A stretch of 64,000 nucleotides of DNA from Burkholderiales bacterium PBB3 (GTDB taxonomy: Bacteria > Pseudomonadota > Gammaproteobacteria > Burkholderiales > Burkholderiaceae_C). The stretch lies in contig NKIK01000008.1 of the NCBI GenBank assembly GCA_002256115.1, positions 1-64,000 on the forward strand, given 5' to 3'. The position numbers and the translations under genes are program-made. The first letter of the stretch is position 1; the number at the start of each line of letters is the position of its first letter. This document shows, one piece after another, positions 45,159-55,793 of this stretch. The notes beneath the pieces were generated by a model. The model saw nothing but the letters and a program-made list of their open reading frames with translations, was not told the origin of the DNA and searched no databases.

Positions 45159-48100
45159 CTACACCAGCACGCGCTCTATGCCACCCGCATTGGCGATTTG
45201 CACATACTCTGGCAGCCACTCTTTGCCCAGAATTTGGTTGGCCATTTCGACGACGATGTAGTCGGCTTCCAGCAGACCAGTTTTCAAATCGTCCTGGTAG
45301 CGGTTCAGGCCCATCAGGCAACTTGGGCATGAGGTCAATACTTTGACATTCTGCTCCGCGCTGACGGCACCTGAATCTCGCAGCGCAGCCTCACCCGCAC
45401 GTATTTCCTCTTCCTTGCGAAAGCGTATCTGCGTCGAGATATCGGGGCGTGACGATGCCAGACCACCGCTCTCACCGCAGCAGCGTTTGCTCTCCAGCAC
45501 ACCATCACCTAACAGCGCGGTGACGGTTTTCATGGGGGCCTGCAGCTTCATGGGGCTGTGGCAAGGGTCGTGGTACAGGTAGCCACCACCACCCTTGTCG
45601 CCCAGGGTGATGCCCTTCTCCAACAAATACTCGTGAATATCCACAATCCGGCAGCCGGGGAAAATCTTGTCGAACTCGTAGCCCTGCAACTGGTCGTAGC
45701 AGGTACCGCAGCTCACCACCACCGTCTTGATGTCCAGGTAGTTCAGCGTGTTGGCCACGCGGTGGAACAGCACCCGGTTGTCGGTGATGATCTTCTCGGC
45801 CTTGTCACCCTGACCGCTGCCACGCTGCGGATAGCCACAGCACAGATAGCCCGGTGGCAACACCGTTTGCACACCCACGTGCCACAGCATGGCCTGGGTC
45901 GCCAGACCCACCTGGCTGAACAGGCGCTCGGAGCCACAACCAGGAAAGTAAAACACCGCCTCGGTGTCAGCCGTCGTGGTCTGCGGGTTGCGGATTATGG
46001 GAACGTAGTCTTTGTCTTCAATGTCCAACAAAGCACGCGCCGAGCGCTTGGGCAAATTGCCGGGCATTTTTTTGTTGATGAAGTGAATGACCTGCTCTTT
46101 GATCGATGCCGTGCCCACCGTGGCCGGTGGCGCAGACGTTTGCTTGCGCGCCATGACGCTGAGCACCCGATTCCCAAGGCGCTGCGCCTTGAAGCTCAAG
46201 GCCGTAGCAGTGCGCGCCAAGGCGATGGCGTTCGGGCTGGCGGTGCCAATAAACCACGACTGAAACTCCGCCGCCGGGCGGAAGGACTTCTTGCCCATCT
46301 TGCGCAACAGATTGCGCATATTCATGGTCACGTCGCCAAAGTCGATCTTGACCGGGCACGGCGACTCACACTTGTGGCAGACCGTGCAGTGGTCGGCCAC
46401 GTCTTCAAACTCTTCCCAATGGCGGATGCTGATGCCACGGCGCGTTTGTTCTTCGTACAAAAACGCTTCGATTAACAACGAAGTCGCCAGAATCTTGTTA
46501 CGTGGGCTGTAGAGCAAATTGGCACGCGGCACATGCGTGGTGCACACCGGCTTGCACTTGCCGCAGCGCAGGCAATCCTTGATCGAATCGGCAATCGCGC
46601 CAATATCGCTCTGCTGCATGATCAGCGACTCATGGCCCATCAGGCCGAAAGACGGCGTGTAGGCATTGCTCAAATCCGATTTCATAGTCAAATCGGCCTC
46701 AAACCCCCGTGGATTGTGCGGGAGCAGCTCCTGATTTCGTAGCAACTTGCCTTTGTTAAAACGACCTTCCGGATCGATGCGGGCTTTGTAGTCGGTAAAC
46801 GGCTTCAGCTCCGCGTCGGTCAAGAACTCCATCTTGGTGATGCCAATGCCGTGCTCGCCCGAGATCACGCCGTCCAGGCTACGCGCCAGCACCATGATGC
46901 GTTTGACCGCACCGTGCGCGGCCTGCAGCATGTCGTAGTCATCGCTGTTGACGGGGATATTGGTGTGCACATTGCCGTCACCGGCGTGCATGTGCAGCGC
47001 AATCCAGACGCGGCCCTTCAGCACCCGCTGGTGAATCGCCGTGCACTCTTTCAAAATCGCTTCAAACGCTCCACCGGTAAAGATGTCTTGCAACGGCGCG
47101 CGCACCTGCGTCTTCCAGCTCGCGCGCAACGTGTGGTCTTGCAATTGCGGGAACAGTGGCTCCACATCATCCAGCCAGCCCTGCCACTGGGCGCGCACGC
47201 TTTGCACCAGGACAATGGCTTGCGACACCCGGTCTTCCAGCAGCTCGGCTGCAGGCACATCGTTGGCATCGTCCATCTTGCCCAGCGGCAAATTGCCCTG
47301 CTGCAGAAACTCGATCAGCGCATCACACAGCGCCAGCTTGTTTTGCAAGCTCAGTTCGATATTGATGCGCTCAATACCGTCGGTGTACTCGGCCATGCGC
47401 GGCAGCGGAATCACCACGTCTTCATTGATCTTGAAAGCGTTGGTGTGTTTGCTGATGGCAGCCGTCTTCTTGCGGTCCAGCCAGAATTTCTTGCGCGCCT
47501 CCGGGCTGATAGCGATAAAGCCTTCGCCGCTGCGCGAATTGGCAATGCGCACCACTTCGCTGGTCGCGCGGGCCACATCGTCGGCGTTATCACCGGCAAT
47601 GTCGCCCACCAGCACCATCTTGGGCAGGCCGCCGCGCTTGCTCTTGGTGGCGTAGCCCACGGCCTTCAGGTAGCGGTCATCCAGGTGCTCCAAGCCCGCC
47701 AGCAGCACGCCAGTGCGCTTTTGCTCCGCGAACATAAAGTCTTTGATCTCGACAATGCTGGGCACCGCGTTGCGCGCGTGACCAAAGAACTCCAGGCACA
47801 CCGTGCGTGTGTGTTGCGGCATCTTGTGCACCACCCAGCGTGCGCTGGTGATCAGGCCATCGGTACCCTCTTTTTGAATGCCGGGCAGGCCGCTCAAAAA
47901 CTTGTCGGTCACGTCCTTGCCCAGGCCTTCTTTGCGGAAGGTTTTGCCGGGAATGTCCAGCCGCTCCTTGCGGATCGGCGTCTTGCCGTCGGCCTTGAAA
48001 TACTGCAGTTCAAAGCTGGCCATCTCCACATCATGGATCTTGCCCATGTTGTGGTTGATGCGGGTCACTTCCAGCCATTCGGCCTGCGGTGTCACCATGC

Positions 48101-49070
48101 GCCAGCTTGCCAGGTTGTCCAGCGCCGTGCCCCACAGCACGGCCTTTTTACCACCTGCATTCATGGCGATATTGCCGCCAATGCAAGAGGCTTCGGCCGA
48201 AGTGGGGTCCACCGCAAACACATAGCCCGCGCGCTCGGCCGCATCGGCCACGCGCTGGGTCACCACCCCGGCTTCCGACCAGACGGTGCCTACGGCGCTG
48301 CTCAGGCCGGGCAGGACTTTCATCTCCACCTCGGTCATGGCTTCCAGCTTTTCGGTGTTGATGACCGCGCTCTTCCAGGTCAGCGGGATGGCACCACCGG
48401 TGTAGCCCGTGCCGCCCCCACGCGGAATGATGGTCAGGCCCATGTCAATACAGCCCTTGACCAGACCCGCCATTTCTTCCTCTGAATCCGGGCACAGCAC
48501 CACAAAGGGGTATTCCACGCGCCAGTCGGTTGCGTCGGTCACATGGCTTACACGGCTCAGGCCGTCAAACTTCACGTTGTCTTTGGCGGTCAGCTTGTAA
48601 AGCAGCTTTTGCGTTTTCTTGCGCAAGTCCGCCATGGCGGCAAACGACACATCAAAAGCGCTCACGGCCCGGCGCGCTGCGCCCAGCAGGGTCACCACCA
48701 TGCCATCACGCTCGGGGTCGGCCTGCGGCGTACGGCGTTTTTCGACCTCGCCCAAACGGTGATTCAGCGCGTCCACCAGCAGGCGGCGGCGCTTGGGGTT
48801 GTCCAGCAGGTCGTCCTGCAAATAGGGGTTGCGCTGCACCACCCAGATATCGCCCAGCACCTCGTACAACATGCGGGCCGAACGGCCCGTGCGACGCTCT
48901 CCGCGCAGTTGGTTCAGCAAATCCCAAGACGAATCGCCCAACAGGCGAATGACAATTTCGCGGTCTGAGAACGAGGTGTAGTTGTAGGGAATTTCACGGA
49001 TGCGCTCATGCACATGCGGCTGCGTGCCGGGGGCCAGCAGGAGATGGTTAAGCGAGGTGGGTGCGTTCAT
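45159..49070 (-). CDS. Giant FAD-binding oxidoreductase with iron-sulfur and CCG domains (D-lactate dehydrogenase-like)
   Basis: A 1303-residue fusion. An N-terminal DUF3683-like region (1-165) is followed by the FAD-binding type 4 domain (about 175-420, [16 protein letters not shown] and [14 protein letters not shown]). Next comes the FAD-oxidase C-terminal domain, with [15 protein letters not shown] and [13 protein letters not shown] two-cluster 4Fe-4S segment ([23 protein letters not shown]) and two cysteine-rich CCG domains ([22 protein letters not shown]) complete it. This is the layout of D-lactate or other 2-hydroxyacid dehydrogenases that feed the respiratory chain, joined to a GlpC-like subunit. 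The electron donor is not certain. A family-1 repeat is translated in frame at 46690-46747, in the linker before the iron-sulfur segment. Confidence 0.9.
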   Translation of the reverse strand: MNAPTSLNHLLLAPGTQPHVHERIREIPYNYTSFSDREIVIRLLGDSSWDLLNQLRGERRTGRSARMLYEVLGDIWVVQRNPYLQDDLLDNPKRRRLLVDALNHRLGEVEKRRTPQADPERDGMVVTLLGAARRAVSAFDVSFAAMADLRKKTQKLLYKLTAKDNVKFDGLSRVSHVTDATDWRVEYPFVVLCPDSEEEMAGLVKGCIDMGLTIIPRGGGTGYTGGAIPLTWKSAVINTEKLEAMTEVEMKVLPGLSSAVGTVWSEAGVVTQRVADAAERAGYVFAVDPTSAEASCIGGNIAMNAGGKKAVLWGTALDNLASWRMVTPQAEWLEVTRINHNMGKIHDVEMASFELQYFKADGKTPIRKERLDIPGKTFRKEGLGKDVTDKFLSGLPGIQKEGTDGLITSARWVVHKMPQHTRTVCLEFFGHARNAVPSIVEIKDFMFAEQKRTGVLLAGLEHLDDRYLKAVGYATKSKRGGLPKMVLVGDIAGDNADDVARATSEVVRIANSRSGEGFIAISPEARKKFWLDRKKTAAISKHTNAFKINEDVVIPLPRMAEYTDGIERINIELSLQNKLALCDALIEFLQQGNLPLGKMDDANDVPAAELLEDRVSQAIVLVQSVRAQWQGWLDDVEPLFPQLQDHTLRASWKTQVRAPLQDIFTGGAFEAILKECTAIHQRVLKGRVWIALHMHAGDGNVHTNIPVNSDDYDMLQAAHGAVKRIMVLARSLDGVISGEHGIGITKMEFLTDAELKPFTDYKARIDPEGRFNKGKLLRNQELLPHNPRGFEADLTMKSDLSNAYTPSFGLMGHESLIMQQSDIGAIADSIKDCLRCGKCKPVCTTHVPRANLLYSPRNKILATSLLIEAFLYEEQTRRGISIRHWEEFEDVADHCTVCHKCESPCPVKIDFGDVTMNMRNLLRKMGKKSFRPAAEFQSWFIGTASPNAIALARTATALSFKAQRLGNRVLSVMARKQTSAPPATVGTASIKEQVIHFINKKMPGNLPKRSARALLDIEDKDYVPIIRNPQTTTADTEAVFYFPGCGSERLFSQVGLATQAMLWHVGVQTVLPPGYLCCGYPQRGSGQGDKAEKIITDNRVLFHRVANTLNYLDIKTVVVSCGTCYDQLQGYEFDKIFPGCRIVDIHEYLLEKGITLGDKGGGGYLYHDPCHSPMKLQAPMKTVTALLGDGVLESKRCCGESGGLASSRPDISTQIRFRKEEEIRAGEAALRDSGAVSAEQNVKVLTSCPSCLMGLNRYQDDLKTGLLEADYIVVEMANQILGKEWLPEYVQIANAGGIERVLV
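46690..46747 (+). repeat. Dispersed repeat family 1, copy C, inside a coding region
   Basis: It contains CGGCCTCAAACCCCCGTGGA, TTGTGCGGGAGCAGCTCCTG and TTTCGTAGCAACTT. It lies wholly within the 1303-residue oxidoreductase gene and is read on the opposite strand as [18 protein letters not shown]. Confidence 0.75.
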
Positions 49071-49260
49071 CGGGCAGTACTTTGCAATCTTGGCGGCACA
49101 GATGGCCGCAGGGGCAGAGGGAAGATGTTACCGCAGTGCAGCAAACCCGGCCCCTCGCCTGGACTAATGGAAAGCCCCAAGCACCGCCGCTATGACAATC
49201 AAGTTTAATCAGGCCGACATCCTGCACCGCTACGATCGCGTGTCTCACTACGGAGTCTTC

Positions 49261-50568
49261 ATGACAATCAAACTCGCTGCCTTGGCGTTTGCCGCTGCAT
49301 TTTCGCTCTCCGCCCAGGCCCAAACCCCCACCGAAATCCAGTGGTGGCACTCCATGGACGGTGCCCTGAACGACTGGGTGGTTGATCTGACCAAGCAATT
49401 CAACGCCAGCCAGACCGCCTACAAGGTCATCCCCACCTACAAAGGCGAGTACGACCAATCGGTCGCCGCTGGCATCGCCGCCTACCGGGCTGGCAATGCG
49501 CCCGACATCCTGCAGGTGTTCGAAGTGGGCACGGCCACCATGATGTATTCGCGCGGAGCCATCAAGTCCGTGGCCGATGTGATGAAGGACGCCGGTGTCA
49601 AGTTCGACCCTAAAGCCTATATTCATGCGGTAGCCGGTTACTACACCGCGCCCAACGGGCAAATGCTGAGCATGCCCTTCAACAGCTCCACCACGGTTTT
49701 CTATTACAACAAGGATGCCTTCAAGAGCGCCGGCCTGGATCCCGAAAAGGCCCCCACCACCTGGCCCGAAGTGGTCTCCATGGCCGCCAAGCTCAAGGCC
49801 AGTGGCAGCGCCTGCCCGTTTACCACCTCGTGGATGACCTGGGTCCAGGTGGAGAGTTTCTCGGCCTGGCACAACGTCAACTACGCCAGCAAAAACAACG
49901 GCTTCGGCGGCCTGGACGCGCGGCTGGAGTTCAACTCCCCGCTGCACGTGCGCCACTTCGAGAACCTGGGCAATATGGCCAAACAGGGCCTGTTCGTCTA
50001 CAAGGGCCGCGCCAGCAAGCCCGTGTCCTCGTTCGCGTCGGGCGAATGCGCCATGTTCGCCGGCTCATCCGGCAGCTATGCCAGCTTTGTGCGCGATGCC
50101 AAATTCAAATTTGCCGAGTCCACCCTGCCCTACTACCCCGATGTGCCCGGTGCACCACAAAACACCATCATTGGCGGCGCCAGCCTATGGGTGTTCTCTG
50201 GCAAGCCGGTCGAGCACTACAAGGGCGTGGCCAATTTCTTCAATTTCCTGTCAGACCCCAAGGTGCAATCGGCCAGCCACATGCGCACCGGCTACCTGCC
50301 CATCACCATGGCAGCCTTCAAGCTGACCGAAGAATCCGGCTTCTACAAAAAGAACCCCGGCACCGATGTGGCCGTGAACCAGATGATCCGCAAAACCACC
50401 GAGAAGTCGCGTGGCGTGCGCCTGGGCAATTTCCCGCAGGTCCGCGCCATCGTGGATGAAGAAACCGAACAAATCTGGTCCGGGAAAAAGACTGCCAAGC
50501 AGGCGCTGGACGACGCGGTGCGCCGCGGCAATGAGCTCTTGGTCAAGTTCCAAGCGGCCAACAAGTAG
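49261..50568 (+). CDS. ugpB: UgpB, glycerol-3-phosphate ABC transporter substrate-binding protein
   Basis: A 435-residue periplasmic binding protein for sn-glycerol-3-phosphate or glycerophosphodiesters. A clear signal peptide ends at AQA before QTPTEIQWWHSMDG, and IQWWHSM, VGTATMMYSRGAI and YNKDAFKSAGLDPEK are typical of UgpB. The ATG at 49261 has GGAG five bases upstream. The frame runs 23 codons further up to another ATGACAATCAA, but that part would destroy the signal peptide. It is first in the ugpB-A-E-C-Q cluster. Confidence 0.95.
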   Translation: MTIKLAALAFAAAFSLSAQAQTPTEIQWWHSMDGALNDWVVDLTKQFNASQTAYKVIPTYKGEYDQSVAAGIAAYRAGNAPDILQVFEVGTATMMYSRGAIKSVADVMKDAGVKFDPKAYIHAVAGYYTAPNGQMLSMPFNSSTTVFYYNKDAFKSAGLDPEKAPTTWPEVVSMAAKLKASGSACPFTTSWMTWVQVESFSAWHNVNYASKNNGFGGLDARLEFNSPLHVRHFENLGNMAKQGLFVYKGRASKPVSSFASGECAMFAGSSGSYASFVRDAKFKFAESTLPYYPDVPGAPQNTIIGGASLWVFSGKPVEHYKGVANFFNFLSDPKVQSASHMRTGYLPITMAAFKLTEESGFYKKNPGTDVAVNQMIRKTTEKSRGVRLGNFPQVRAIVDEETEQIWSGKKTAKQALDDAVRRGNELLVKFQAANK

Positions 50569-50586
50569 GTCCGCCTGCCAGTCACT

Positions 50587-51468
50587 ATGGAAAAGCGCGT
50601 TCTATTCAGGTCGGCATGGTTGCCTTGGGCTCTTCTAGCTCCGCAACTGCTGGTAGTCGGCCTGTTTTTCTTCTGGCCGGCGGGGCAGGCACTTGTGCAG
50701 TCGCTCCAGCAGCAGGATGCCTTTGGTAGCTCCGTCGTCTGGGTCGGGTTGGATAACTTCAGAACCCTGTGGGCCGACGAGACCTACCTGGCCTCGTTCA
50801 AGACCACGGTGATTTTCTCGGTGCTGGTCACAGTGTTGGGCCTGAGCATCGCCCTCATGCTGGCCGTGTTTGCAGATCGCATCGTCAAAGGGGCCACCTT
50901 TTACAAAACCGTGCTCATCCTGCCCTATGCAGTGGCACCGGTGGTGTCGGGTCTGCTCTGGTCCTTCATGTTTTCCTCATCGATCGGTATCGTGGCGTAT
51001 TGGCTTAAAAACGTCGGACTGCAGTGGAACCATTTGCTCAACGGCGACCATGCCATGGCGCTGATCGTCATGGCATCGGTCTGGAAGCAGATTTCCTACA
51101 ACTTCCTGTTCTTTCTGGCGGGCCTCACCAGCATTCCCAAATCCTTGATCGAAGCGGCCGCTATCGACGGTGCCCGACCTTGGCGGCGGTTTTGGACCAT
51201 CCAGCTGCCGTGGCTGTCGCCCACGGTGTTTTTCCTGCTAGTGATCAATATGGTCTACGCCTTTTTTGACACCTTCGCCATCATTGATGCCACGACCCAA
51301 GGCGGCCCAGGCAAAGACACGGCCACGTTGGTGTACCGCGTCTACTTTGATGGCTTTCGGGGCATGGACTACGGCAGCTCGGCAGCACAGTCGGTGGTGT
51401 TGATGGTCATCGTCATTGCACTCACGGTGGTGCAATTCAAGTTCATCGAGAAGAAAGTGAACTACTGA
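50587..51468 (+). CDS. ugpA: UgpA, glycerol-3-phosphate ABC transporter permease
   Basis: A 293-residue inner-membrane permease with six hydrophobic helices, starting with LPWALLAPQLLVVGLFFFWPA. The ABC-permease EAA loop reads EAAAIDGARPWRRFWTIQLP. It pairs with UgpE to form the channel. It begins 18 bases after ugpB. A family-2 hairpin repeat and 110 bases separate it from ugpE, an unusually long gap within an operon. Confidence 0.95.
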   Translation: MEKRVLFRSAWLPWALLAPQLLVVGLFFFWPAGQALVQSLQQQDAFGSSVVWVGLDNFRTLWADETYLASFKTTVIFSVLVTVLGLSIALMLAVFADRIVKGATFYKTVLILPYAVAPVVSGLLWSFMFSSSIGIVAYWLKNVGLQWNHLLNGDHAMALIVMASVWKQISYNFLFFLAGLTSIPKSLIEAAAIDGARPWRRFWTIQLPWLSPTVFFLLVINMVYAFFDTFAIIDATTQGGPGKDTATLVYRVYFDGFRGMDYGSSAAQSVVLMVIVIALTVVQFKFIEKKVNY

Positions 51469-51476
51469 AATGATAG

Positions 51477-51550
51477 GCCCCCACGCTCCACCGTTACACG
51501 GGTCGCTGCCCCCCAAGGGGGCCCTCATGCCTTGGGGCGGCCCTGCGGCA
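51477..51550 (+). repeat. Dispersed repeat family 2, copy 2, between ugpA and ugpE
   Basis: It reads GGCCCCCACGCTCC, then GCTGCCCCCCAAGGGGGCC and CTTGGGGCGGCCCTGCGG. It begins nine bases after the ugpA stop. The CCCCCC/GGGGGG segment forms a strong hairpin inside the operon. Confidence 0.75.
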
Positions 51551-51578
51551 TTCGTCTCAAGCGCCCGAAGGAGCTTCT

Positions 51579-52427
51579 GTGGTTGAACGTCGCCCCACCC
51601 TCGGGCTCCTGGCCCACTTCGTAATGGTGATCGGCGTGCTCATCGTCGCCTTCCCCATCTACCTGGCGTTTGTGGCCTCCACGCACAGCGCGCAAGAGAT
51701 CATGCAAGCCCCGATGCCGATACTGCCCGGCGGTCATTTTTTGGAAACCTACAAAACCGCCTTGCTGGGCACCGGCACTTCCAGTGCCAATGTGGCCGTG
51801 GGCCGCATGATCTGGGTGAGTTTTGTCATCACCTTCATCATCACTTTTGGCAAGATCAGCATCTCGCTGTTGTCGGCCTTTGCCATCGTCTACTTCCGTT
51901 TTCCGCTGCGCAATCTGTGTTTCTGGCTGATCTTCATCACGCTGATGCTGCCGGTGGAAGTGCGCATTGGCCCCACCTACCAGGTGGTGGCTGATCTGGG
52001 CATGATCAATACCTTTGCTGGGCTGTCATTGCCACTGATTGCGTCGGCCACCGCCACGTTTTTGTTCCGCCAGTTCTTTTTGACGGTGCCCGATGAGTTG
52101 GTCGAAGCCGCCCGTATGGATGGTGCCGGGCCTTTGCGTTTCTTCAAAGATGTATTGCTGCCGCTGTCCGCCACCAGCATCGCCGCACTGTTTGTGATCC
52201 AGTTTATTTACGGCTGGAACCAGTACCTGTGGCCCCTGATCGCCGCCACCAGCGAGGACATGTATCCCATCGTCATCGGCATCAAGCAAATGATTGGGGG
52301 TGGTGACTCTCCGGTCGAATGGAACGTGGTGATGGCCACCGCCATCCTGGCCATGCTACCGCCCGCGGTGGTCGTCATCCTGATGCAGAAGTGGTTTGTC
52401 AAAGGCTTGGTGGATACGGAAAAATAA
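51579..52427 (+). CDS. ugpE: UgpE, glycerol-3-phosphate ABC transporter permease
   Basis: A 282-residue permease with six hydrophobic helices. The EAA loop is [20 protein letters not shown], and [12 protein letters not shown] is typical of the sugar-type MalG/UgpE group. The start is GTG at 51579 with AAGGAG five bases upstream, which is convincing. It is followed after two bases by ugpC. Confidence 0.95.
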   Translation: MVERRPTLGLLAHFVMVIGVLIVAFPIYLAFVASTHSAQEIMQAPMPILPGGHFLETYKTALLGTGTSSANVAVGRMIWVSFVITFIITFGKISISLLSAFAIVYFRFPLRNLCFWLIFITLMLPVEVRIGPTYQVVADLGMINTFAGLSLPLIASATATFLFRQFFLTVPDELVEAARMDGAGPLRFFKDVLLPLSATSIAALFVIQFIYGWNQYLWPLIAATSEDMYPIVIGIKQMIGGGDSPVEWNVVMATAILAMLPPAVVVILMQKWFVKGLVDTEK

Positions 52428-52429
52428 AA

Positions 52430-53446
52430 ATGGCATCCATAGAACTCAAAAACGTCATCAAGCGCTACGGCGCAGGCAAGCACGCCAACCAGGTCATCCA
52501 CGGTGTTAACGCCGAGATCGCGGATGGCGAGTTCGTAGTCATCGTTGGTCCCTCGGGCTGCGGCAAATCCACGCTCTTACGCATGGTGGCCGGGCTTGAG
52601 GAAGTTAGCGAAGGCACCATCTCGATTGGCGGGCGCGTGGTCAACAACCTGGAACCCGCCGAGCGCGACATTGCGATGGTGTTTCAGAACTACGCGCTGT
52701 ACCCCCACATGAGCGTGTTCGATAACATGGCCTATGGCCTGAAGATCGCCAAAGTGCCGATGGAGGAAATCAAAATGCGGGTCGACAAGGCGGCTAAGAT
52801 TCTGGAAATCGGGCCGTTTTTGCAACGCAAGCCGCGTGAGCTTTCGGGCGGCCAGCGCCAGCGGGTGGCCATGGGCCGCGCCATCGTGCGCCAGCCCCAG
52901 GTGTTTTTGTTTGACGAGCCGCTCTCCAACCTGGACGCCAAGCTGCGCGCGCAGACGCGCCTGGAGATTCAAAAACTGCACCGCGAACTGGGCATCACCA
53001 GCCTGTTTGTCACCCACGACCAGGTGGAGGCCATGACACTGGCGCAACGCATGATCGTGATGAATGGCGGCGTGATGGAGCAGTTCGGCACGCCGGAGGA
53101 GGTCTACACCCGCCCGGCCAGCACGTTTGTGGCCAGCTTTATCGGCTCGCCTCCCATGAACCTGCTAAAAAACGCGCCCGACGCCAAGCTCGGCGTCATA
53201 ACCGGCGTGCGCCCAGAGCATCTGGACATCGGCCCTGCAGGCTGGGCCGTGCGGGTCGAGGCCGTGGAAATGTTGGGGGCTGAACGTCTGGTGTATGGCC
53301 GCTGGGCACACAGCGATACCGACGAGATCGTGATTCTGCGCATCGAAGAGTCGCATGCCGTGCCCGCGCTGGGTGCCACCGTGCATGTGGTGCCGCGTCC
53401 TGACCGCATCCACCACTTTGACGCGGCCACCGGTAAAAGGCTGTGA
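52430..53446 (+). CDS. ugpC: UgpC, glycerol-3-phosphate ABC transporter ATPase
   Basis: A 338-residue ATPase of the MalK/UgpC type. Walker A is [13 protein letters not shown], the signature is [15 protein letters not shown], Walker B is [12 protein letters not shown] and the switch histidine is in FVTHDQ. A C-terminal TOBE-like regulatory domain covers about 235-338 ([10 protein letters not shown]). The ATG at 52430 begins [14 protein letters not shown], normal for the family. The ugpQ-like gene starts two bases after its stop. Confidence 0.96.
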   Translation: MASIELKNVIKRYGAGKHANQVIHGVNAEIADGEFVVIVGPSGCGKSTLLRMVAGLEEVSEGTISIGGRVVNNLEPAERDIAMVFQNYALYPHMSVFDNMAYGLKIAKVPMEEIKMRVDKAAKILEIGPFLQRKPRELSGGQRQRVAMGRAIVRQPQVFLFDEPLSNLDAKLRAQTRLEIQKLHRELGITSLFVTHDQVEAMTLAQRMIVMNGGVMEQFGTPEEVYTRPASTFVASFIGSPPMNLLKNAPDAKLGVITGVRPEHLDIGPAGWAVRVEAVEMLGAERLVYGRWAHSDTDEIVILRIEESHAVPALGATVHVVPRPDRIHHFDAATGKRL

Positions 53447-53448
53447 AT

Positions 53449-54237
53449 ATGACTTCTGAACACAAGGTCTCTGAATTACCCGCCTGGCCCTACCCCCGTT
53501 GGATTGCCCACCGCGGCGCGGGCAAACTGGCCCCCGAAAACACGCTGGCCGCCTTCTACCTGGGCGCAAGTCGCGGCTACCGTATGTTTGAGTGCGATGT
53601 CAAACTCAGCAGCGACGGCGTGCCGTTCTTGTTGCACGACAGTAGCTTGAAGCGCACCACCGACGCTAAAACCCGCCTCCCCCCTGGCAGCAGCCTGGTG
53701 GCGGGCGAGCATCCTTGGTCCACGTTGGCACAACTGGACGCAGGCAGTTGGCTTTCCCCAGGTTTTGCCGCAGAGCCCTTGCCCACACTGGCGGCAGTCG
53801 CGGCGTTTTGTCTGGTTGAGAACCGGTTGGCCAATCTGGAGATCAAGCCCACGCCCGGTACCGAGAGGCTCACAGGCGAAGTAGTCGCTCACGACGCGCA
53901 GCGGCTGTGGAGAGAGTCCGCCGCCAAACCCTTGCTGACTTCATTTGATATTGCCGCACTGGAGGGTGCCCAAGCCGCCGCGCCCAGCCTACCGCGCGGC
54001 TTGCTGCTGGACACCATGCGCCCTGATTGGCTGGACGTGGCTGGGGCTTTGGGCTGCCAAGCCGTGGTGTGTAACTACCGTCTGTGGAGCGCCGACACCG
54101 TGGCCCAAGCCAAAGCCGCGGGTTTGCGAACCCTGAGCTACACAGTGAATGACGGGGAAGTGGCGCAGCGCCTGATCGAATGGGGCACCGACGGCGTCAT
54201 CACCGACCGCGTGGATTTATTTACCCCAACGCCCTGA
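53449..54237 (+). CDS. ugpQ: UgpQ-like glycerophosphodiester phosphodiesterase
   Basis: A 262-residue cytoplasmic enzyme that hydrolyses glycerophosphodiesters imported by the Ugp system to glycerol-3-phosphate and an alcohol. The catalytic start WIAHRGAGKLAPENT has the expected H-R and P-E-N-T, FECDVKLSSDGVPFLLHD carries the metal ligands and second histidine, and NLEIKP and YTVND follow. The ATG at 53449 has AAGG eight bases upstream; a GTG at 53443 is too close to it. It overlaps the convergent small membrane gene by 21 bases. Confidence 0.95.
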   Translation: MTSEHKVSELPAWPYPRWIAHRGAGKLAPENTLAAFYLGASRGYRMFECDVKLSSDGVPFLLHDSSLKRTTDAKTRLPPGSSLVAGEHPWSTLAQLDAGSWLSPGFAAEPLPTLAAVAAFCLVENRLANLEIKPTPGTERLTGEVVAHDAQRLWRESAAKPLLTSFDIAALEGAQAAAPSLPRGLLLDTMRPDWLDVAGALGCQAVVCNYRLWSADTVAQAKAAGLRTLSYTVNDGEVAQRLIEWGTDGVITDRVDLFTPTP

Positions 54238-54492
54238 ACTGGCCTGGGCGGCGCTGCTGAGCAGCAGCATGGCGGCGTAGCTTGCCATCTTGCCGTCATT
54301 GCCAAAAAACCACAGCCCGAGCAATAGGGCCAAGGCACCCGCTGCAAAATTGATAGCTGCTTGCGCTAGTAGTACGGGGGCTCCAGGCCTTTTTCGTATT
54401 AAAAGTGGGCCCAAGAGCGCCAAAACCAGGCCCACCGCAAGCGCAGGTGCCAGGAAGTTGACGAGGTGATTGAGTGTGTCCAAAGGGCCCAT
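54217..54492 (-). CDS. Small membrane protein of unknown function
   Basis: A 91-residue protein with two or three hydrophobic segments: FLAPALAVGLVLALLGPLLI, then AINFAAGALALLLGLWFF, then a weaker third. The same type of gene lies next to hemA in related genomes, but no function is known to me. The middle, RKRPGAPVLLAQAAINF, is encoded by a family-1 repeat (54345-54405). It overlaps the ugpQ stop and is divergent from hemA with only 34 bases between. The start at 54492 is chosen because the open frame upstream of it lies antisense inside hemA. Confidence 0.7.
   Translation of the reverse strand: MGPLDTLNHLVNFLAPALAVGLVLALLGPLLIRKRPGAPVLLAQAAINFAAGALALLLGLWFFGNDGKMASYAAMLLLSSAAQASSGRWGK
54345..54405 (-). 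repeat. Dispersed repeat family 1, copy G, inside a small coding region
   Basis: On the minus strand it contains GGCCTGGAGCCCCCGTACTA and TAGCGCAAGCAGCTATCAAT. It is translated in frame within the 91-residue membrane protein. Confidence 0.7.
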
Positions 54493-54506
54493 AAGTGGCG
54501 GGATTT

Positions 54507-54512
54507 TATAAT
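54507..54512 (+). promoter_or_regulatory. Candidate -10 box for hemA
   Basis: A perfect TATAAT lies 14 bases before the hemA ATG, which would leave a leader of only about eight bases. No convincing -35 box is seen at the right distance. Confidence 0.3.
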
Positions 54513-54526
54513 CAGGCCTTAAACGT

Positions 54527-55780
54527 ATGGCAGTCTGGACATTAGGCATCAACCACACGACCGCGCCATTGGACTTGCGGGGCCGTTTTGCGTTTGCCGA
54601 AGACCGCATCGAACCGCACCTGCGCGGCCTGCGCCAGGCGCTGTCGCGCAGCCCCGAAGCGGCGATTGTCTCCACCTGCAACCGCACCGAGATCTATTGC
54701 GCTGGCGATGCCACCGAGCTGGAACCCACGCTGCACTGGCTGGCCGGCATGGGCGGCGTATCGGCCAACGACCTGCGCCACCACACCTACCGTCTGGAAA
54801 ATGACGCCGCCGCCCGCCACGCCTTCCGCGTGGCCAGCGGTTTGGATTCCATGGTGCTGGGCGAACCCCAAATTCTGGGCCAACTGAAAGACGCCGTGCG
54901 CGCGGCCGATGCGGCGGGCGCTTTAGGCACCACATTGTCTCAACTCTTCCAGCGCTCCTTTGCCGTGGCCAAAGAGGTCCGCACTTCCACCGAGATCGGC
55001 GCGCACAGCATCAGCATGGCCGCCGCCGCCGTGCGTCTGGCGGGCAATCTGTTTGAAGACTTGGGCCAAATGCGCGTGCTGTTTGTGGGCGCGGGAGAGA
55101 TGATTGAACTCTGCGCCACGCACTTTGCGGCCAAAAACCCCAAGAGCATCACCATTGCCAACCGCACGCTGGAGCGCGGCGAAAAGCTCGCCAGCCGCTT
55201 TGGCGGCGAGGTCATGCGCCTGGCCGACCTGCCCATCCGTTTGCACGAGTTTGATGCGGTTATCAGCTGCACGGCCAGTACCTTGCCCATCATTGGCCTG
55301 GGCGCGGTAGAGCGGGCCATCAAGAAGCGCAAGCACCGGCCCATGTTCATGGTCGACCTGGCCGTGCCGCGCGATATTGAACCCGAGGTGAAGGCCCTGG
55401 GCGACGTGTACCTGTACACCGTGGACGACCTGGCCAGCGTGGTGCAAACCGCCCAGGCCAGCCGCCAGGCTGCGGTGGCGCAAGCCGAGGCGATTGTGGA
55501 CGCCGGTGTACAGAGTTTTATGCACTGGGTGGACCAACGCAGCGCCGTGCCGCTGATCCAGCAGCTCAATGCCCAAGCCGAAGACTGGCGCGCAGCCGAA
55601 CTGGCCCGCGCCCGCCGCGCCATTGCCAAGGGCGATAACGTGGACGATGTGATGGAAAGCCTGGCGCGGGGTTTGAGCCAGAAGATGCTGCATGGGGCGT
55701 TTGCAGAGTTGCATGCGGGGGATGCTGCGGCGCGGGAACGGGCTAGTACGGCGATTCAGCATTTCTTTTTGCGTAAATGA
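54527..55780 (+). CDS. hemA: HemA, glutamyl-tRNA reductase
   Basis: It reduces glutamyl-tRNA to glutamate-1-semialdehyde with NADPH, the first step of tetrapyrrole synthesis by the C5 route. The catalytic cysteine is Cys51 in [25 protein letters not shown] opens the protein. [28 protein letters not shown] and [15 protein letters not shown] are all typical. It has 417 residues and ends in a dimerisation helix region. prfA follows after 280 bases holding a family-2 repeat and a strong hairpin. Confidence 0.97.
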   Translation: MAVWTLGINHTTAPLDLRGRFAFAEDRIEPHLRGLRQALSRSPEAAIVSTCNRTEIYCAGDATELEPTLHWLAGMGGVSANDLRHHTYRLENDAAARHAFRVASGLDSMVLGEPQILGQLKDAVRAADAAGALGTTLSQLFQRSFAVAKEVRTSTEIGAHSISMAAAAVRLAGNLFEDLGQMRVLFVGAGEMIELCATHFAAKNPKSITIANRTLERGEKLASRFGGEVMRLADLPIRLHEFDAVISCTASTLPIIGLGAVERAIKKRKHRPMFMVDLAVPRDIEPEVKALGDVYLYTVDDLASVVQTAQASRQAAVAQAEAIVDAGVQSFMHWVDQRSAVPLIQQLNAQAEDWRAAELARARRAIAKGDNVDDVMESLARGLSQKMLHGAFAELHAGDAAARERASTAIQHFFLRK

Positions 55781-55793
55781 TGTTGCCCCCACG

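Noticed and set aside
46851-48485. Open frame of 544 codons on the plus strand inside the large oxidoreductase gene
   Set aside because: It is antisense to a well-supported gene, and its His/Ala/Gln-rich composition is typical of a shadow frame.
49192-49260. An upstream in-frame ATG for ugpB with the same ATGACAATCAA as the real start
   Set aside because: The extension would put 23 polar residues before the signal peptide, and the ATG at 49261 has its own GGAG.
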